The position numbers were made by a program, and so were the translations under genes. Shown here piece after piece: positions 32,184-46,957 of a stretch of 64,000 nucleotides of DNA (position 1 is its first letter; each line of letters opens with the position of its first letter). The notes below the pieces were generated by a model. The model saw only the letters and a list, made by a program, of their open reading frames with translations, made no database searches and had not been told where the DNA came from. Source of the DNA: Obelidium mucronatum (Eukaryota; Chytridiomycota; Chytridiomycetes; Chytridiales; Chytriomycetaceae); the NCBI GenBank assembly GCA_025765595.1, contig JAIVFH010000012.1:248001-312000 (forward strand), given 5' to 3'.

Positions 32184-34266
32184 ATGGCAACCCACCAAGC
32201 AACCTGTATCGCCTTGATTCTAAACGAACAGTTTGGTGAATCGTCTCAGGTAAATAATAAACTTCCATGATCTGCTTGAGTTCATCGGTGTTTGTCTGAT
32301 AGATTGTAGCTGCCACACTCCTCACGAAAGGACGCCTGCCCCTCCCTACCCTGATCAATGCCACTGGCCTCTCCGGCAAACAAGTCCGCGAATCCTTGTT
32401 TCTGCTGATACAGCACAATATTATTTCCTTCACTGAAGCAAACGAAGGATTGCGGGTTGTTTGTTACTACAGTGTCAATCCACTGCAGGTCCTGCTGAGA
32501 GACCGATACCCACTATATCTTCAAATTGCGAAACAGAGATTCGGCGAAAAGGTTGACTGTTTAGCTCTCTTTTTGGCTCTCGCCTTGTTTGTTGACTTGC
32601 AAAATGAAAACCACAAAAACCAAAAACAAACGTATATAGGGTTATGAAATCCTAGCAGAGATCTTGAAGCTAGGAAAATGCACTTTTGCAACTCTCCAAA
32701 ACGTTTTATATCCTCTTGATACAACCCCGCCTGATGTCCTCGATGCCTTTGAAGACGCCTTCAATGAAATGATGGAGCAAAACTTTATAGTTCGCGTCGG
32801 GGATGATGATTCAATTAATGTCTTGGATCGGAAAGTTTCTGAAGAGGCTGCCGAGGTGGCCAAGAATCCTAACATGACAGCGAGTGAAAAGACCAAAATG
32901 AAAAAAATGCTGGAATCAAGGAATAAGGATGTTGAATTTGAAGATATGCCAACTGGAATGGTGCGGAGTTTGTTTCCAGCCTGAAGTGAATTTGGGAAAT
33001 CTAAAATCGCGCATCCTGTTAGAAACGAAAACTTGTCTATAGTTTTGAAGAAGGCGACAATAAGGCTTCCAAAGTCTATGATGAAGGTGAAGCGAATATG
33101 GCCGAAACTGCATATTGGCGTATAAACCCGTCACGTTTCCACATTCATAGCCGCAACAAGGTGAGTTCTATTTTTGATTGCATAATACTTGCAGGGAATT
33201 TATTTTTAATCGCAGACTTTGGCCACTCTCGCTGAAACTCGTGTCAACACGTCAGCTAAAGAGGTTATGAAGCTCATTCTGGACTATGCTGAACCTACAA
33301 TGAAGCACTGTAAAGCAGATGAAACTTCTGGTATTTCACTGTATTATGCGCGCGTATTTGTTTCAGTATGACTGAGATTCCATAATTACAGCACCAATTA
33401 CCTTAACTTATATTGCCTCTCAAATCGACATGTCATGCCTCACTTATCATCCAAGCACTTCTCGAGGGGCCCTGATTGATTACCTCGCACTCCTTACGAT
33501 GGACCAAGAATTTCCATTCCTCACAAAACAAGACGACAGAGGTGGTGGTCAGTACGTGTCCAATCTCTTTGATCTCAGATCCGCGTTACATGAAGCGTTG
33601 GTTCTCGCCTATGTCAAGGAAAAGTTTGGGATCATTGCAGCGAGGATCTGGAAGCTCTTGAAAACAAAAGGAATGCTGGGAGAGAAGGAGGTGAGGGGGA
33701 TTTGTTCTGTTTTTCACGCATTTTGACCTGAAATGTCATGGTTTATTTTTTTCAGGTGGCAAAGCTGGCTTTGATTTCAAACAAATCTGCTCGAGAAACT
33801 TTGTTTCTAATGATGCATTGTGGGATGATTCAACTGCAGGTGTTTTTGATTTTAATTTCAAACTTACACATACTGAAACATCCTCCACCATAAAAGGGCG
33901 TTCCCAAAACCGTGGACCACGCACCCAGCAGAACCTTCTTCCTCTTTTTCGTATCTCTTCCGAAATGCGTCGAGACGTTGATCCAAGAAACATATCAGAT
34001 GCTGTCGAATCTCAAGATTCGAAGAATGAAGGAATACAATGCAAATGGGCAGCTGATTGAAAAGATTGAAAGATCTGATATCAAAGCAGACGCGTCCTTG
34101 CTGACGGATGGGGAGAGACAAGCCGTAGATAACTTTTACGGCATGATGAACAAGCTACGAATTTCCGAGTTACGATTGGTGAGACCCTTGTTATTTGTTA
34201 TGATGTAGGTCGGCTAAGTGTTTATTTTTAAAGGACCAAGCAATGCTAATCTTGCGAGATTATTAA
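32184..34266 (+). CDS. RPC82: RNA polymerase III subunit RPC82/RPC3 (POLR3C-like)
   Basis: This is the winged-helix subunit that, with RPC34 and RPC31, starts Pol III transcription of tRNA and 5S genes. The first exon (MATHQATCIALILNEQFGE) is joined to LLTKGRLPLPTLINATGLS and LFLLIQHNIISFTE, the first winged helix. Next come EILKLGKCTFATLQNVLYPL and the acidic linker, DSINVLDRK and the Lys/Met-rich KKMLESRNKD. The C-terminal exons give MSCLTYHPSTSRGALIDYLA, a winged helix with WKLLKTKGMLGEKEV, the arginine-rich block near 33900-34000 and a coiled C-terminus ending ILRDY. At least eight short introns are needed. The last one, about 34180-34232, splits the final exon. The start lies about 80 bp after the CRAL-TRIO B2 stop. 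Confidence 0.85.
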
Positions 34267-34363
34267 CCTAAAATAAAACAACCACCAAATCGTTAAATCC
34301 ACAATTTAATCGCCTAAAACATAAGAAATCCAATAGTTCTACATATTTGTCGTTTTTAAAAAA

Positions 34364-35214
34364 ATGATTTCACGAATCTTTGCTCGCACGTTCCATTCAA
34401 CTCGTCAAATAATGTCTCAAAAACACGCGGTTGTATACGGAGGAAGCGGAGGCCTCGGCGTTCGCGTCGTCTCTGCTTTTAAAGCTGCCAACTGGAAAGT
34501 GACATCCGTGGATTTCAGAGCCAATGCGGAAGCTGATGCTGGGATTGTGTTGGATGGCTCGAAAAGCTTTGAAGAGACTGGGGCGCAAGTGGACAAGGGT
34601 CTGTCTGTCATTACCAGCGGCGCTAAAGTAGATGCAATTGTCAATGTTGCTGGTGGCTGGGCTGGAGGAAACCTGAAAGATGATGGTGAGTTTGAAGGTC
34701 TTGGTGTGGTAATTGCTGATCGTATTATCGCCAGACCTTTACAAGAACGTGTCTTTGATGATCAGCCAGTCAGTCAATTCTTCAGTTATCACTGCTAAGC
34801 TCAGCGCAACGCACCTGAAGGACAATGGCCTGCTTGTCCTTGTTGGAGTATGTTTCCCTGCTTTCCTTTGACAAACACTTAACGCGAAACCAGGCTGCCG
34901 CTGCCGCCGAGGGAACACCCGGCATGATCGCGTACGGCATTGCCAAGGCCGGAGTCCACCACCTCGTCAAGTCTGTTGCCGCAGCCAACTCTGGATTCCC
35001 AGCTGGCGCCAAGGTTGTTGCAGTCTTGCCAGTGACGCTCGACACGCCAATGAACAGACAGTTCATGCCAGATGCGGATTTTTCAAAGTGGACGCCGCTC
35101 GAGGAATTGTCGGGGAAAATCTTGGGTTGGGCGGAAGGATCGGAGGCTGTGGCTTCGGGTTCCCTACTGAAGGTGGTTACCAGCAATGGAAAGACTGAGT
35201 ACTCTGCAGTTTAA
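34364..35214 (+). CDS. QDPR: Dihydropteridine reductase (quinoid form, SDR family)
   Basis: This SDR enzyme regenerates tetrahydrobiopterin from quinonoid dihydrobiopterin using NADH. The N-terminus has a short Arg/His-rich leader (MISRIFARTFHSTRQI), possibly mitochondrial. It is followed by the nucleotide site VVYGGSGGLGVRVVSAFKA. NVAGGWAGGNLKDD matches the family strongly. After an intron of about 49 bp (34687-34735) the frame continues as KNVSLMISQSVNSSVITAKL and THLKDNGLLVLVG. A second intron (34847-34892) leads to AEGTPGMIAYGIAKAG, holding the catalytic Tyr-x3-Lys, then VLPVTLDTPMNRQFMP and SSG-like end LLKVVTSNGKTE. Protein is about 250 residues, the usual size. An internal Met (MSQKHAVVYG) is an alternative cytosolic start. 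Confidence 0.9.
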
Positions 35215-35286
35215 AATAAAAAAAGCCTTCTTTGGGAGCCTGTTTTTTTTTGCATAAAGCAGAATAAAGGGTTCTATTGCAAGTAT

Positions 35287-39665
<4,379 letters not shown>

Positions 39666-39828
39666 GTTTGACAAGTATTTTTTTTTTATTGGGAGCGATG
39701 TGAAATGGATTCTATAATATTTTAAAATAGCAATAATGGGGGAAACATGGAATATAAATACACTAAAAATACTTGCCCTGCAATCAAGAAAAGAAAAGGG
39801 TAAACTGGAAAAGTTAAAACGAAAAATG

Positions 39829-39911
39829 TCCGACGACCCGGGTTCGAACCGGGGACCTCCTGATTACCGTACCATTACAGTCAGATGCTCTTCCAACTGA
39901 GCTATCATCGG
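39829..39911 (-). tRNA. tRNA-Tyr(GTA) with 10-nt intron
   Basis: On the minus strand, acceptor CCGATGA pairs with TCGTCGG, discriminator A. This gives the C1-G72 pair and A73 expected for eukaryotic tRNA-Tyr. D-arm AGCTCAGTTGGAAGAGC and T-arm GGTTCGAACCC are clear. The anticodon region reads CTGTA and is interrupted after position 37 by about 10 nt. The 83-nt gene becomes 73 nt when it is removed. Confidence 0.93.
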
Positions 39912-40143
39912 ATGATAATGATATAAAGTAATAAAAATATATTCTCACAACAGTGAAGAAACAAGAAACATGAAAGCACGTTTTTCCTCAATTTCTGGCT
40001 TATTGATGCTCGAATATCTTTATCTCAAATTGTGATCCTCAAAAAATGCCTCATTCATTTATTGAAGGTTGTGATTCCTACTCATAGTCTGGTGGGACCG
40101 TAAAAAACCAACAACACCAAACCAACTAACCACTGAAACGGTG

Positions 40144-40225
40144 CGACAACGGCAGGATTTGAACCTGCGCTCCCAGAGGGAAATGCATTTCGAGTGCATC
40201 ACCTTAACCACTCGGTCACGTTGCC
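40144..40225 (-). tRNA. tRNA-Ser(CGA), second copy
   Basis: On the minus strand, acceptor GGCAACG pairs with CGTTGTC and discriminator G. The anticodon stem ATGCA/TGCAT closes the loop CTCGAAA, anticodon CGA. The variable and T arms are identical to the gene at 27378-27459, while the acceptor 5' strand and anticodon stem differ by compensated changes. Confidence 0.95.
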
Positions 40226-40409
40226 TTTGGAGATGACCTTCGATAACATGTATTAGTAAGCCAACAAATGAGAACAGCAGGGCGGGATACAAGGAAGATA
40301 AATTGTAACCAAGAAAGACCAGCAACCAGTAAATATTTATCATGCAAGTATTTATTTATATTCACGAATTACACACGACACAGCATTCTTTCCATCAATC
40401 TCAATGATC

Positions 40410-40651
40410 TCATCGCCACTCTTGACAAATCTTTTCGAAAGCAACATTAATGATTGGTTCGCGATCTCTGGATTCGGTAAAGAGAGCGGTACTACCGCAA
40501 CTTAGTTTCAAGAGTACCAAAACAACAGGACCTCTCTTTGCCTTCACGTGGCCTGCTTGTTCATCCTTGTGAATGACAAAGTACTTTGTATTGTTAAACA
40601 CAACGGAAGTAGTTGTTGCAATAGCATCAGGAAAACTGCGGAATGCGATTT
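40410..40651 (-). pseudogene. 3' part of a profilin-like gene interrupted by transposons
   Basis: This fragment encodes about 80 residues in one frame: IAFRSFPDAIATTTSVVF, NNTKYFVIHKDEQ, VKAKRGPVVLVLL and TALFTESRDREP, ending in FEKICQEWR and a stop at 40410. The pattern fits the C-terminal two-thirds of profilin: an F-x-P-x-x-I block, then KY-x-V-I with acidic residues, then a Lys-rich turn, hydrophobic strands and a final E-K-x-x helix. The 5' part lies at 53182-53353. The reading frame breaks at the transposon edge within GCGATTT (40645-40651). The identification as profilin rests on pattern only; the split-gene structure is directly visible. As the genome stands, no intact gene copy is present here. 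Confidence 0.6.
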
Positions 40652-40659
40652 GTTGCAAC

Positions 40660-40900
40660 GAAATAAATCGAAATGCATCAAAATCTTTCAAATGACTGAA
40701 ATCATTCGGCCGGGATTTCACAATGCATTTCAAATATGCAAAATTTCTCAAATGATTTAAAATATAGGGAAATGATTTCGCTCAATCTGAAATCATTTGT
40801 TGCATCACGAAATAATAGGTAATATTTAGTTTGTATTTTAAAATTATCGGTGTCAATTCCGAATCATCTTAAATTGTTTCGAAATGGGCGAAAATCCACA
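40660..40900. repeat. Left subterminal repeats of the Plavaka-like element
   Basis: A cluster of short motifs, AAATGCATC, GATTTC, GAAATGATTT and TTGTTGCATCACGAAAT, matching in style and partly in sequence the right-end cluster at 46600-46795. These would be transposase binding sites by analogy with CACTA elements. Confidence 0.5.
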
Positions 40901-40975
40901 GCAAATCCAAATTAAATCCGTAATAAATAACAGAGAATATATTTTAAGGCCGTGTTTATTTAAAAAAAAAAAAAA

Positions 40976-42610
40976 CTATTCTCTTCCACTATCCACATCA
41001 CTCTCGCACTTTTGCTTTTCCACTGCGGGTGCATTCTTGATTTTTTTCTCCAGTTCCGAATAAAATTGTTTTGCTTTCGCTTCCATACGTTCTTTCGTTA
41101 ATGGATTAGCCAGCATCTCCATGTATTCTGAATAAACCAAAGCAGACGAGCAACTTTCATTGAAATTTCCTGTTCGTTGCAAGGCAATACGCTCCAAGAG
41201 GTGTCTCGTCTGGCCAAGAATGAGTTAAGAGGGATTGGTTGCAATGAAAAAAAAAAGAATAAGCACTCACAATCACGGCACAGGCAAACATGTATTCCGG
41301 CCGTTTCGAAAGCTCCCGAAAGTTGCAGATTTTGCTGACGGAACTATCTCTTGTGATTTCTATTGCAACTTGGAGAAACGCAGGATTGAGGAATTGAGAC
41401 TGCAGTTTCAACCGGCCAGTATCCGACTGTTTCGAAATGAATAGGTACCTGATGGAATAAATTGGCAATATTAGATGAATTTAAGAGAACTTAACACACA
41501 ACGTACCTGCCGTCCGATGTAATCAATTCGGCAGCAGCTGCAGATGCGGCGTCGGAGCCATCAGGAAGCTTGTACGGATTGTTGGACTGGAAAAATGATG
41601 CAGCAGCGAACAGAACATCACTTCGATACTTCTGTACCTTTTTTAGGTGCTGGCGTTGCGTGAGTGAAAATTCCAGTAAAGCACAAAACTCACATATTTA
41701 AAAAGAGCCAGTTTTTGAGACGAATACAAGACTTGGGTTTCAGGGACCGAGCGTCCGAGGAGCGTGGCAAAGGCATTCCAAGCAGTTGCCTCTTGCCCGG
41801 GACATCGCACTGGAAACAGGTCTGTTTTCAATGCTTCCTCCTTGAAGGTCTTGTAGATCGCCGCTTTTCGTCTATTGCGTTGGTTAACTCAAAGATTGGG
41901 ATGTTGGGTTAGGATGGCGGGTAAATTGGTACTTACTCGGGATTCATGACAGCAGTGAATGCGACATCAGGAAGAATTGGCGGCATTGGTCGCGTATTTT
42001 CAGGCTGACTGTTAGAGCGGTGCAAAGTCTGGGTGATGTTGGGGGCATTGGGTCGGGTCTGTTTTTGACTGCGCAAGGTTTTTTTTTGTGAAAAACGCCA
42101 ACAATAATCCCAAATTGAAAGACGCAGCGTACCTTGGCTGTTCTCTTGATCTTGATTGAGCCCCGGACATTCTGGTAATAGTAAATAAAAGAGTTTAAAA
42201 TCAAAATCAAGCTTTCACCTGGATCTTGGAGTTTCGTCTTGCTCCACAATATTTTTGGCAAACTTAGTCCTCTTTCTGAGATGATACATTAATACACATA
42301 ATATGCAATAAACAACCAACTAAATACCTTGCATTTGATTGATTGGCTTTTTGGGAGAATGTGTTCTCCTTCTGACTGGCAGTTTCCAAGTCCGTATCTT
42401 CTTCAAACTCATTGCCATCTTCATCAAACAAGTAGTCCAGGGCTGGACTGCTAGATCTTGTTTGCTTTCGGTTTTTTTGATGATATCTTCTAATTGCCCT
42501 ACGTAAATTAGCACAGTACATCTACAAAACTAGGACAGCTCTTACTGTTTTTGCTGTATAGCATCATCATCCAAAGAAGCTTCATCATCTGAAGAAGAAA
42601 TCCTTCCCAT
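40976..42610 (-). CDS. Accessory protein of the Plavaka-like element (possible DUF6532-type)
   Basis: This multi-exon gene starts at 42610 with an acidic leader (MGRISSSDDEASLDDDA) and joins across a 47-bp intron to AIRRYHQKNRKQTRSSSPAL. A basic and charged linker follows (TASQKENTFSQKANQ). Later exons give PGQEATAWNAFATLLGRS, KLPDGSDAASAAAAELITSD, LNPAFLQVAIEITRDSS and FNESCSSALVYSEYMEMLAN, ending in a Lys/Glu-rich helix at 40976. The alternation of a hydrophobic F-x-x-P-x-F block with a Y-x-x-Y-x-x-x-L block resembles the DUF6532 domain found beside fungal transposons. That is a weak match. Its ATG lies 89 bp from the transposase ATG, facing away, so the two are probably co-regulated. Confidence 0.5.
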
Positions 42611-42699
42611 TGTTCCTTTGTGTGGATTGTGTTTATTGTTTGATTTTGAACACAACTTTTCGTCACGTTTTTCCCCTCATTTTTAAAAACACGTGCAAA

Positions 42700-45600
42700 A
42701 TGATCATGCATTGTAACTGGTGTCTGAAACGCTTCACTGGAAAAAGAGCAAGACATCTGTTATCTGCTCATTGCGACAAATATCATGTGACAGAAAGTAA
42801 CGTAAACACACCCATCCGACTGCCTCACCCCACACAACCAGAAGAAAATATTCCGGGTAAAACTATCAATGGAATCCAGTGTTTTTATTAAATATTTCTA
42901 GATTTTGATGCCGATGACGATATTGAACAAGTTCCAGATTCTGGCCAAAATAGCCCAACTTCCCCAGCAAAATTGCCAACTCCAGACAACCGAAATTACG
43001 GTATGCCATTGATTGAAAGAAAACTTACTAAAAATAAAATAAATAGGAGAACCAGTAAATTTGGAAATTGTAGAGTCTATTTTCCTGCAACAAAAGCGAG
43101 AAATAATGCAAAAATTCAAGCCAATTGACATAAGTTTCATGAAGCACGTAATTCTTGATAATCCTATGGGACAATCTGAAATCACTAAGTAAGTTAAAGC
43201 AATTGGCAAAATTCAACTGAATCTTTCATAGACTCCTGCAGTTTCAGTCAAGATGGTTCCCGAAGGAGTCCCTATCTACATTTAAATCTGGAAAAAAGCT
43301 CCTTGATGCTGTGGATGAATTGCAATTGAGTGTGGTAAGCAAATGCCGTTTTAAGTTTTGAATTTCACGTCAATTGTCATTCAGGATTACGAGCTGCGCA
43401 ACATATCATTCAAAGAAATCGCAATTAGTTTGCCGCCAGAATTTAAGCTGCTTGCTAAACGCTATTATCAAACAATGGACTCTAATGTTTACATTCGCCC
43501 TATGCGAAAAGTTATTCAGACAACGCTTCAAGATCGTTCACTTGACAGCCACTTTCAATATAAATTTAAGCGGCAAATTGATTCTCAAAACAATCGCCTT
43601 TATTCAGAGGCATGGTCATCGGATCGCTGTGAGACACTTCAGGTATAAGCATCTTTACTGTACTTAACTGAAACTATACTCTAGAATATGCTACCAGATG
43701 GGGCAACGGCCCTACTTCTCACTATTGGATCTGACGCAGCTATAGCAACAAAGCTTGGAAAAAAATCATTCCATCCGTTTCACTTAGATTTTGGTTTGAA
43801 ACAACTTTCCACAACTGATTAGTTCACTGACAACAAAATTGGGTAATCAGCAAATTTAAACAAGGGCTACCGAAAAATACTATCAAATCGATCTCGCCAG
43901 TTACTATTCTATATGCCAAAAATCCATAAAAACTCCAACAGTGAGTCAAAATCCCCGGCTTGGCTTTTGGCTTTCAAAAGGGCATTCTTCCATGCTGTAC
44001 TAAGGACTGCTTTATCAGACATTGAAGACTGGATAAGAGAGTATGTTAAAATATTTTAGTGGTGTTTATATAAATGTACTGTATTAGAGGTGTTGAGTTG
44101 GAAAGCCCTGATGGAAGAATTCGCTGGTATTTTCCTGTACTTATGCATGTAAATGGAGATTATCCGGAACTATGCATGTTGTCCTTGACTGTTGCAGGAA
44201 AATCTGCACCAATGACATGCTGTTTTGTTCCAGAAGACCATTTGTGTGATTGTGGGGATCCATGTGGAAAATTCTACGACCTCAAGACAACCAAGAAAAT
44301 GAAGGAATTGATTCAGCAAGGTAACGAAATCAACGCAAAGACTTCACGACAGAATTTTTTCAAAGCTTATGGCATTGTTGAACACATCCAGGTGAGATTT
44401 AATGACAAGTCTGCACTTGCACTTAAACTATCTTTGAAATAGAATGCATTCTATGCACTTGGTCCAACGTTTTGTATTCATGAGGCCATTACTCCAGACA
44501 AGCTTCATGTCAATGAATCTGGGGTTTTTGCTCATCATTTGTGGCTTTTTATTAAAGCTAATATTGAAAAAGAGTATCCGGAGAATGGGCTAGACTTACT
44601 TGATTCCAGGTGATGCTTTCCTCCTTCCCTTCATTTCACTGCTTCATTTAAATATCATCATAGATTTGTCATTCTTTCAAAATTTCCTGCAAAATTTCCA
44701 GGTATTAAAACTTTTAAGAATGGTGTAACGTTGCACAGCCGTCTCACAAGGGATGACTATCAAGCAATTATGAAGGTGATGCATATGCTAGGTTTAATTT
44801 GCCTAACCCTGAATTTTAGTCATTGCTACTCTGCGCAGTTGACTTGTTCAATGAACAACAGTTGGAATGCTTCAAAACCTTCAACGACTTAGTCATGACT
44901 ATCTCTTCAACAGCGTTCACAGATACTGATTTGGATGCCATGCAGCAAAAATTTGTTCAATTTGAGCAGCAGATAAAATGCTTTTTGGCAAACTCAAAGG
45001 TTTGCATAGCTGATTTATTTCACAATTAACTTTCAAGGTACAGTCAAAACTTTGCTTTCCAAAACTCCACACATTTGGCCAATTTGCGCATTTGATTCGT
45101 AAACTTGGTGCTCCTGATGGCTACGGCACGGAAGCTGTTGAGGCAAGCCATGTTAATGATGTAGTTAAAGCATATCTTGCATCCAACCGAAAGAACGCTG
45201 AAGAGCAGGTAATTTCTGAAAGATACGCTGAAAGTCTCGAATCTAAAAATAACTATAGATGATGCGTTTTGTTGCCCGTCAGGACAAAATGATAATCTTA
45301 TCGCGCGTTTTTGGTTGGGCTGAAAATACACAAAAAATTGGCATTGGACTTCAACACAAGCTTGTCAAAGTGATGCATATGTCCTTTTTTCATATCCTTG
45401 ACAAGTCGTCTGACTTGCAATATTCTGGAATCAAGGCAAAGATTAGCAAGCACCTGGAACTTGCAACCAACAAAGTATGTCTTTGTTAGTTTTCACACAC
45501 ACTAATGAAATAACAGGCTGTATTCTATCGCACAGTGAAAATTACAGATCATGATGAAGATGGAATTCCGGCAATACAACATCTGCGGACTGGCCCTACC

Positions 45601-46116
45601 TATATGCACTGTTGCCTGTATGATGTAGGTACAGGAAATGGGATAAAAGGAAGTAATTGGGCACTCGGTGGCCTTGTTGCATTGTTCAGGGTATGCCAGG
45701 CTGATCATAAGGCAAATACATCCTTTGCATTGTTGCAGCAGTACCATACCCTCCCACTTGAAAGGCAGAATAATACTGGGTGCTGGATTTTTGAAAAACC
45801 ATTGCCAAAAAATACAGTGGTGGTACCACTTGCGAACATTGGCATGCGTGCTTGGGTGGTGCCATTTTTTCAAGATGGAAGGGAGGGTAGAAGTGGACAA
45901 GTTTATTTGAATAGCTATTCTGATAAGTACGTTTGGTCGCAAATTCCATGTTCTTTTTGACTGTTTTTGATTGTTTTTGATTGTTTTAATTTTCCTTGAT
46001 ATTTTTTGATTAGTAAAGTCTGATTTCTATGCTTTCCTTTAAGTCCTGGGGATCTGTTGGAATCCATTAGCGGCATTTGTTCAAGATCAACCTTTGGCGA
46101 TAAGACCAGGCAATGA
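42700..46116 (+). CDS. Plavaka-type transposase
   Basis: The first exon encodes a zinc finger (MIMHCNWCLKRFTGKRARHL, C-x2-C-x12-H-x3-H/C). Next exons include SRWFPKESLSTFKSGKKLLD and ISFKEIAISLPPEFKLLAKR. After an intron near 43795-43852, YRKILSNRSRQLLFYMPKIH is followed by the catalytic part: RWYFPVLMHVNGDYPELCML, CFVPEDHLCDC, then NAFYALGPTFCIHEAITPDK with LHVNESGVFAHHLW. A TEAVEASHVNDVVKAYL-type block and GNGIKGSNWALG come later, as in fungal Plavaka transposases. The last exon ends with TFGDKTRQ and a stop at 46114-46116, reached across an intron with a GTACGT donor. Around 12 short introns are needed, all GT-AG; none of the exons checked is broken. The gene could be functional. Confidence 0.75.
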
Positions 46117-46253
46117 CTTCAATTGTCCAGGAAAGGGAGGGGTTCATTGGTCTTCTTCTTGCAATGTTTCTGAGAAACTTTTGAACACACTCTTTTACTT
46201 TATTTGAGAACACAACGTTGGATTAGCGCAGGCAAATCCTGATAGTCTCCTCA

Positions 46254-46549
46254 TGTGCCTGGGATCAATCCCCAGGAAGTCCCTTAGAGTCCCTGGGATC
46301 GACTCCTAGCTTTGCCTTATGTGCCTGGGATCAATCCCTAGGAAGTCCCTTAGAGTCCCTGGGATCAACCCCTAGCTTTGCCTTGTGTGCCTGGGATCAA
46401 TCCCTAGGAAGCCCCTTAGAGTCCCTGGGATCAACCCCTAGCTTTGCCTTGTGTGCCTGGGATCAATCCCTAGGAAGCCCCTTAGAGTCCCTGGGATCAA
46501 CCCCTAGCTTTGCCTTATGTGCCTGGGATCAATCCCTAGGAAGTCAACT
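46254..46549 (+). repeat. 66-bp tandem repeat (four full units and a partial)
   Basis: Units begin at 46254, 46320, 46386, 46452 and 46518, each with TGTGCCTGGGATCAATCCC. Within each unit a second, similar half (CCTGGGATCAACCCCTAG) begins 33 bp later, so the unit is itself a dimer of a 33-bp motif. CCTGGGAT facing ATCCC(T)AGG gives each half a weak palindrome. It lies between the transposase stop and the right end of the element. Confidence 0.9.
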
Positions 46550-46599
46550 CCTTGCTGAAATTCAGTTTCACACAGTCTATGTCCAGAAATCTCAACTCA

Positions 46600-46795
46600 T
46601 CTAAATCATCTCAAATTCATCAAAATATCTGTGAGTATTTGAAATGCATCTTTCTGTCTCTGAAATAGAAGCAATTATTCCTTATATTTAAAATGCATCT
46701 AATTGTATCTAAAATGCAAGGAAATCATTTCTTTTATTTGAAATGCATCACGTTGCATTTGAGATCCCTGAAATACAACAAACGCATCAAAATTC
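46600..46795. repeat. Right subterminal repeats of the Plavaka-like element
   Basis: Several copies of GAAATGCATC and TTTGAAATGCATC, plus AAGGAAATCATTTC and GCATCACGTTGCATTT. They parallel the left-end cluster. The last motif ends just before ATTT and the Ngaro repeat. Confidence 0.5.
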
Positions 46796-46799
46796 ATTT

Positions 46800-46923
46800 T
46801 AGTTATCAATATTATAAAGATTTATTATGAAATCGAAAAGCGCTAGGGTTGACGGGGAGAATAAACCAGTCCCCTTATTCTCTCCGAAAACCCGCGACTC
46901 GCCAATTGAGTCACCAACGCTTC
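46800..46923 (+). repeat. Ngaro split direct repeat A1
   Basis: Identical by eye to A2 at 52622-52745. It contains GGAGAATAA and TTATTCTC that could pair as a hairpin. The gag ATG follows 34 bp after it. Confidence 0.85.
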
Positions 46924-46957
46924 CAAACAGCACAAGCAACTAACCAACGAACAAACA

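Larger units (their letters stand above)
40652..46796. mobile_element. Plavaka-like DNA transposon (CACTA-related), two divergent genes
   Basis: The element is bounded on the left by the profilin-like fragment and on the right by the Ngaro A1 repeat. Both ends hold many copies of GAAATGCATC-like and GGAAATSATTT-like motifs (about 40665-40900 and 46600-46795), as CACTA-type subterminal repeats do. ATTT or TTT flanks both sides (40648-40651 and 46796-46799), consistent with a 3-4-bp target duplication. Inside are a transposase gene on the plus strand, a second gene on the minus strand, and a 66-bp tandem repeat. No CACTA/CAGTG-like tip was found, so the exact ends are inferred from flanking structure. 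Confidence 0.65.

Noticed and set aside
40374..40450. Alternative frame resembling a PDZ domain end (KSGDEIIEIDGKNAV)
   Set aside because: It overlaps the profilin-like frame in another reading frame, has no upstream coding continuity, and the profilin-like frame is supported by the in-frame rejoining.
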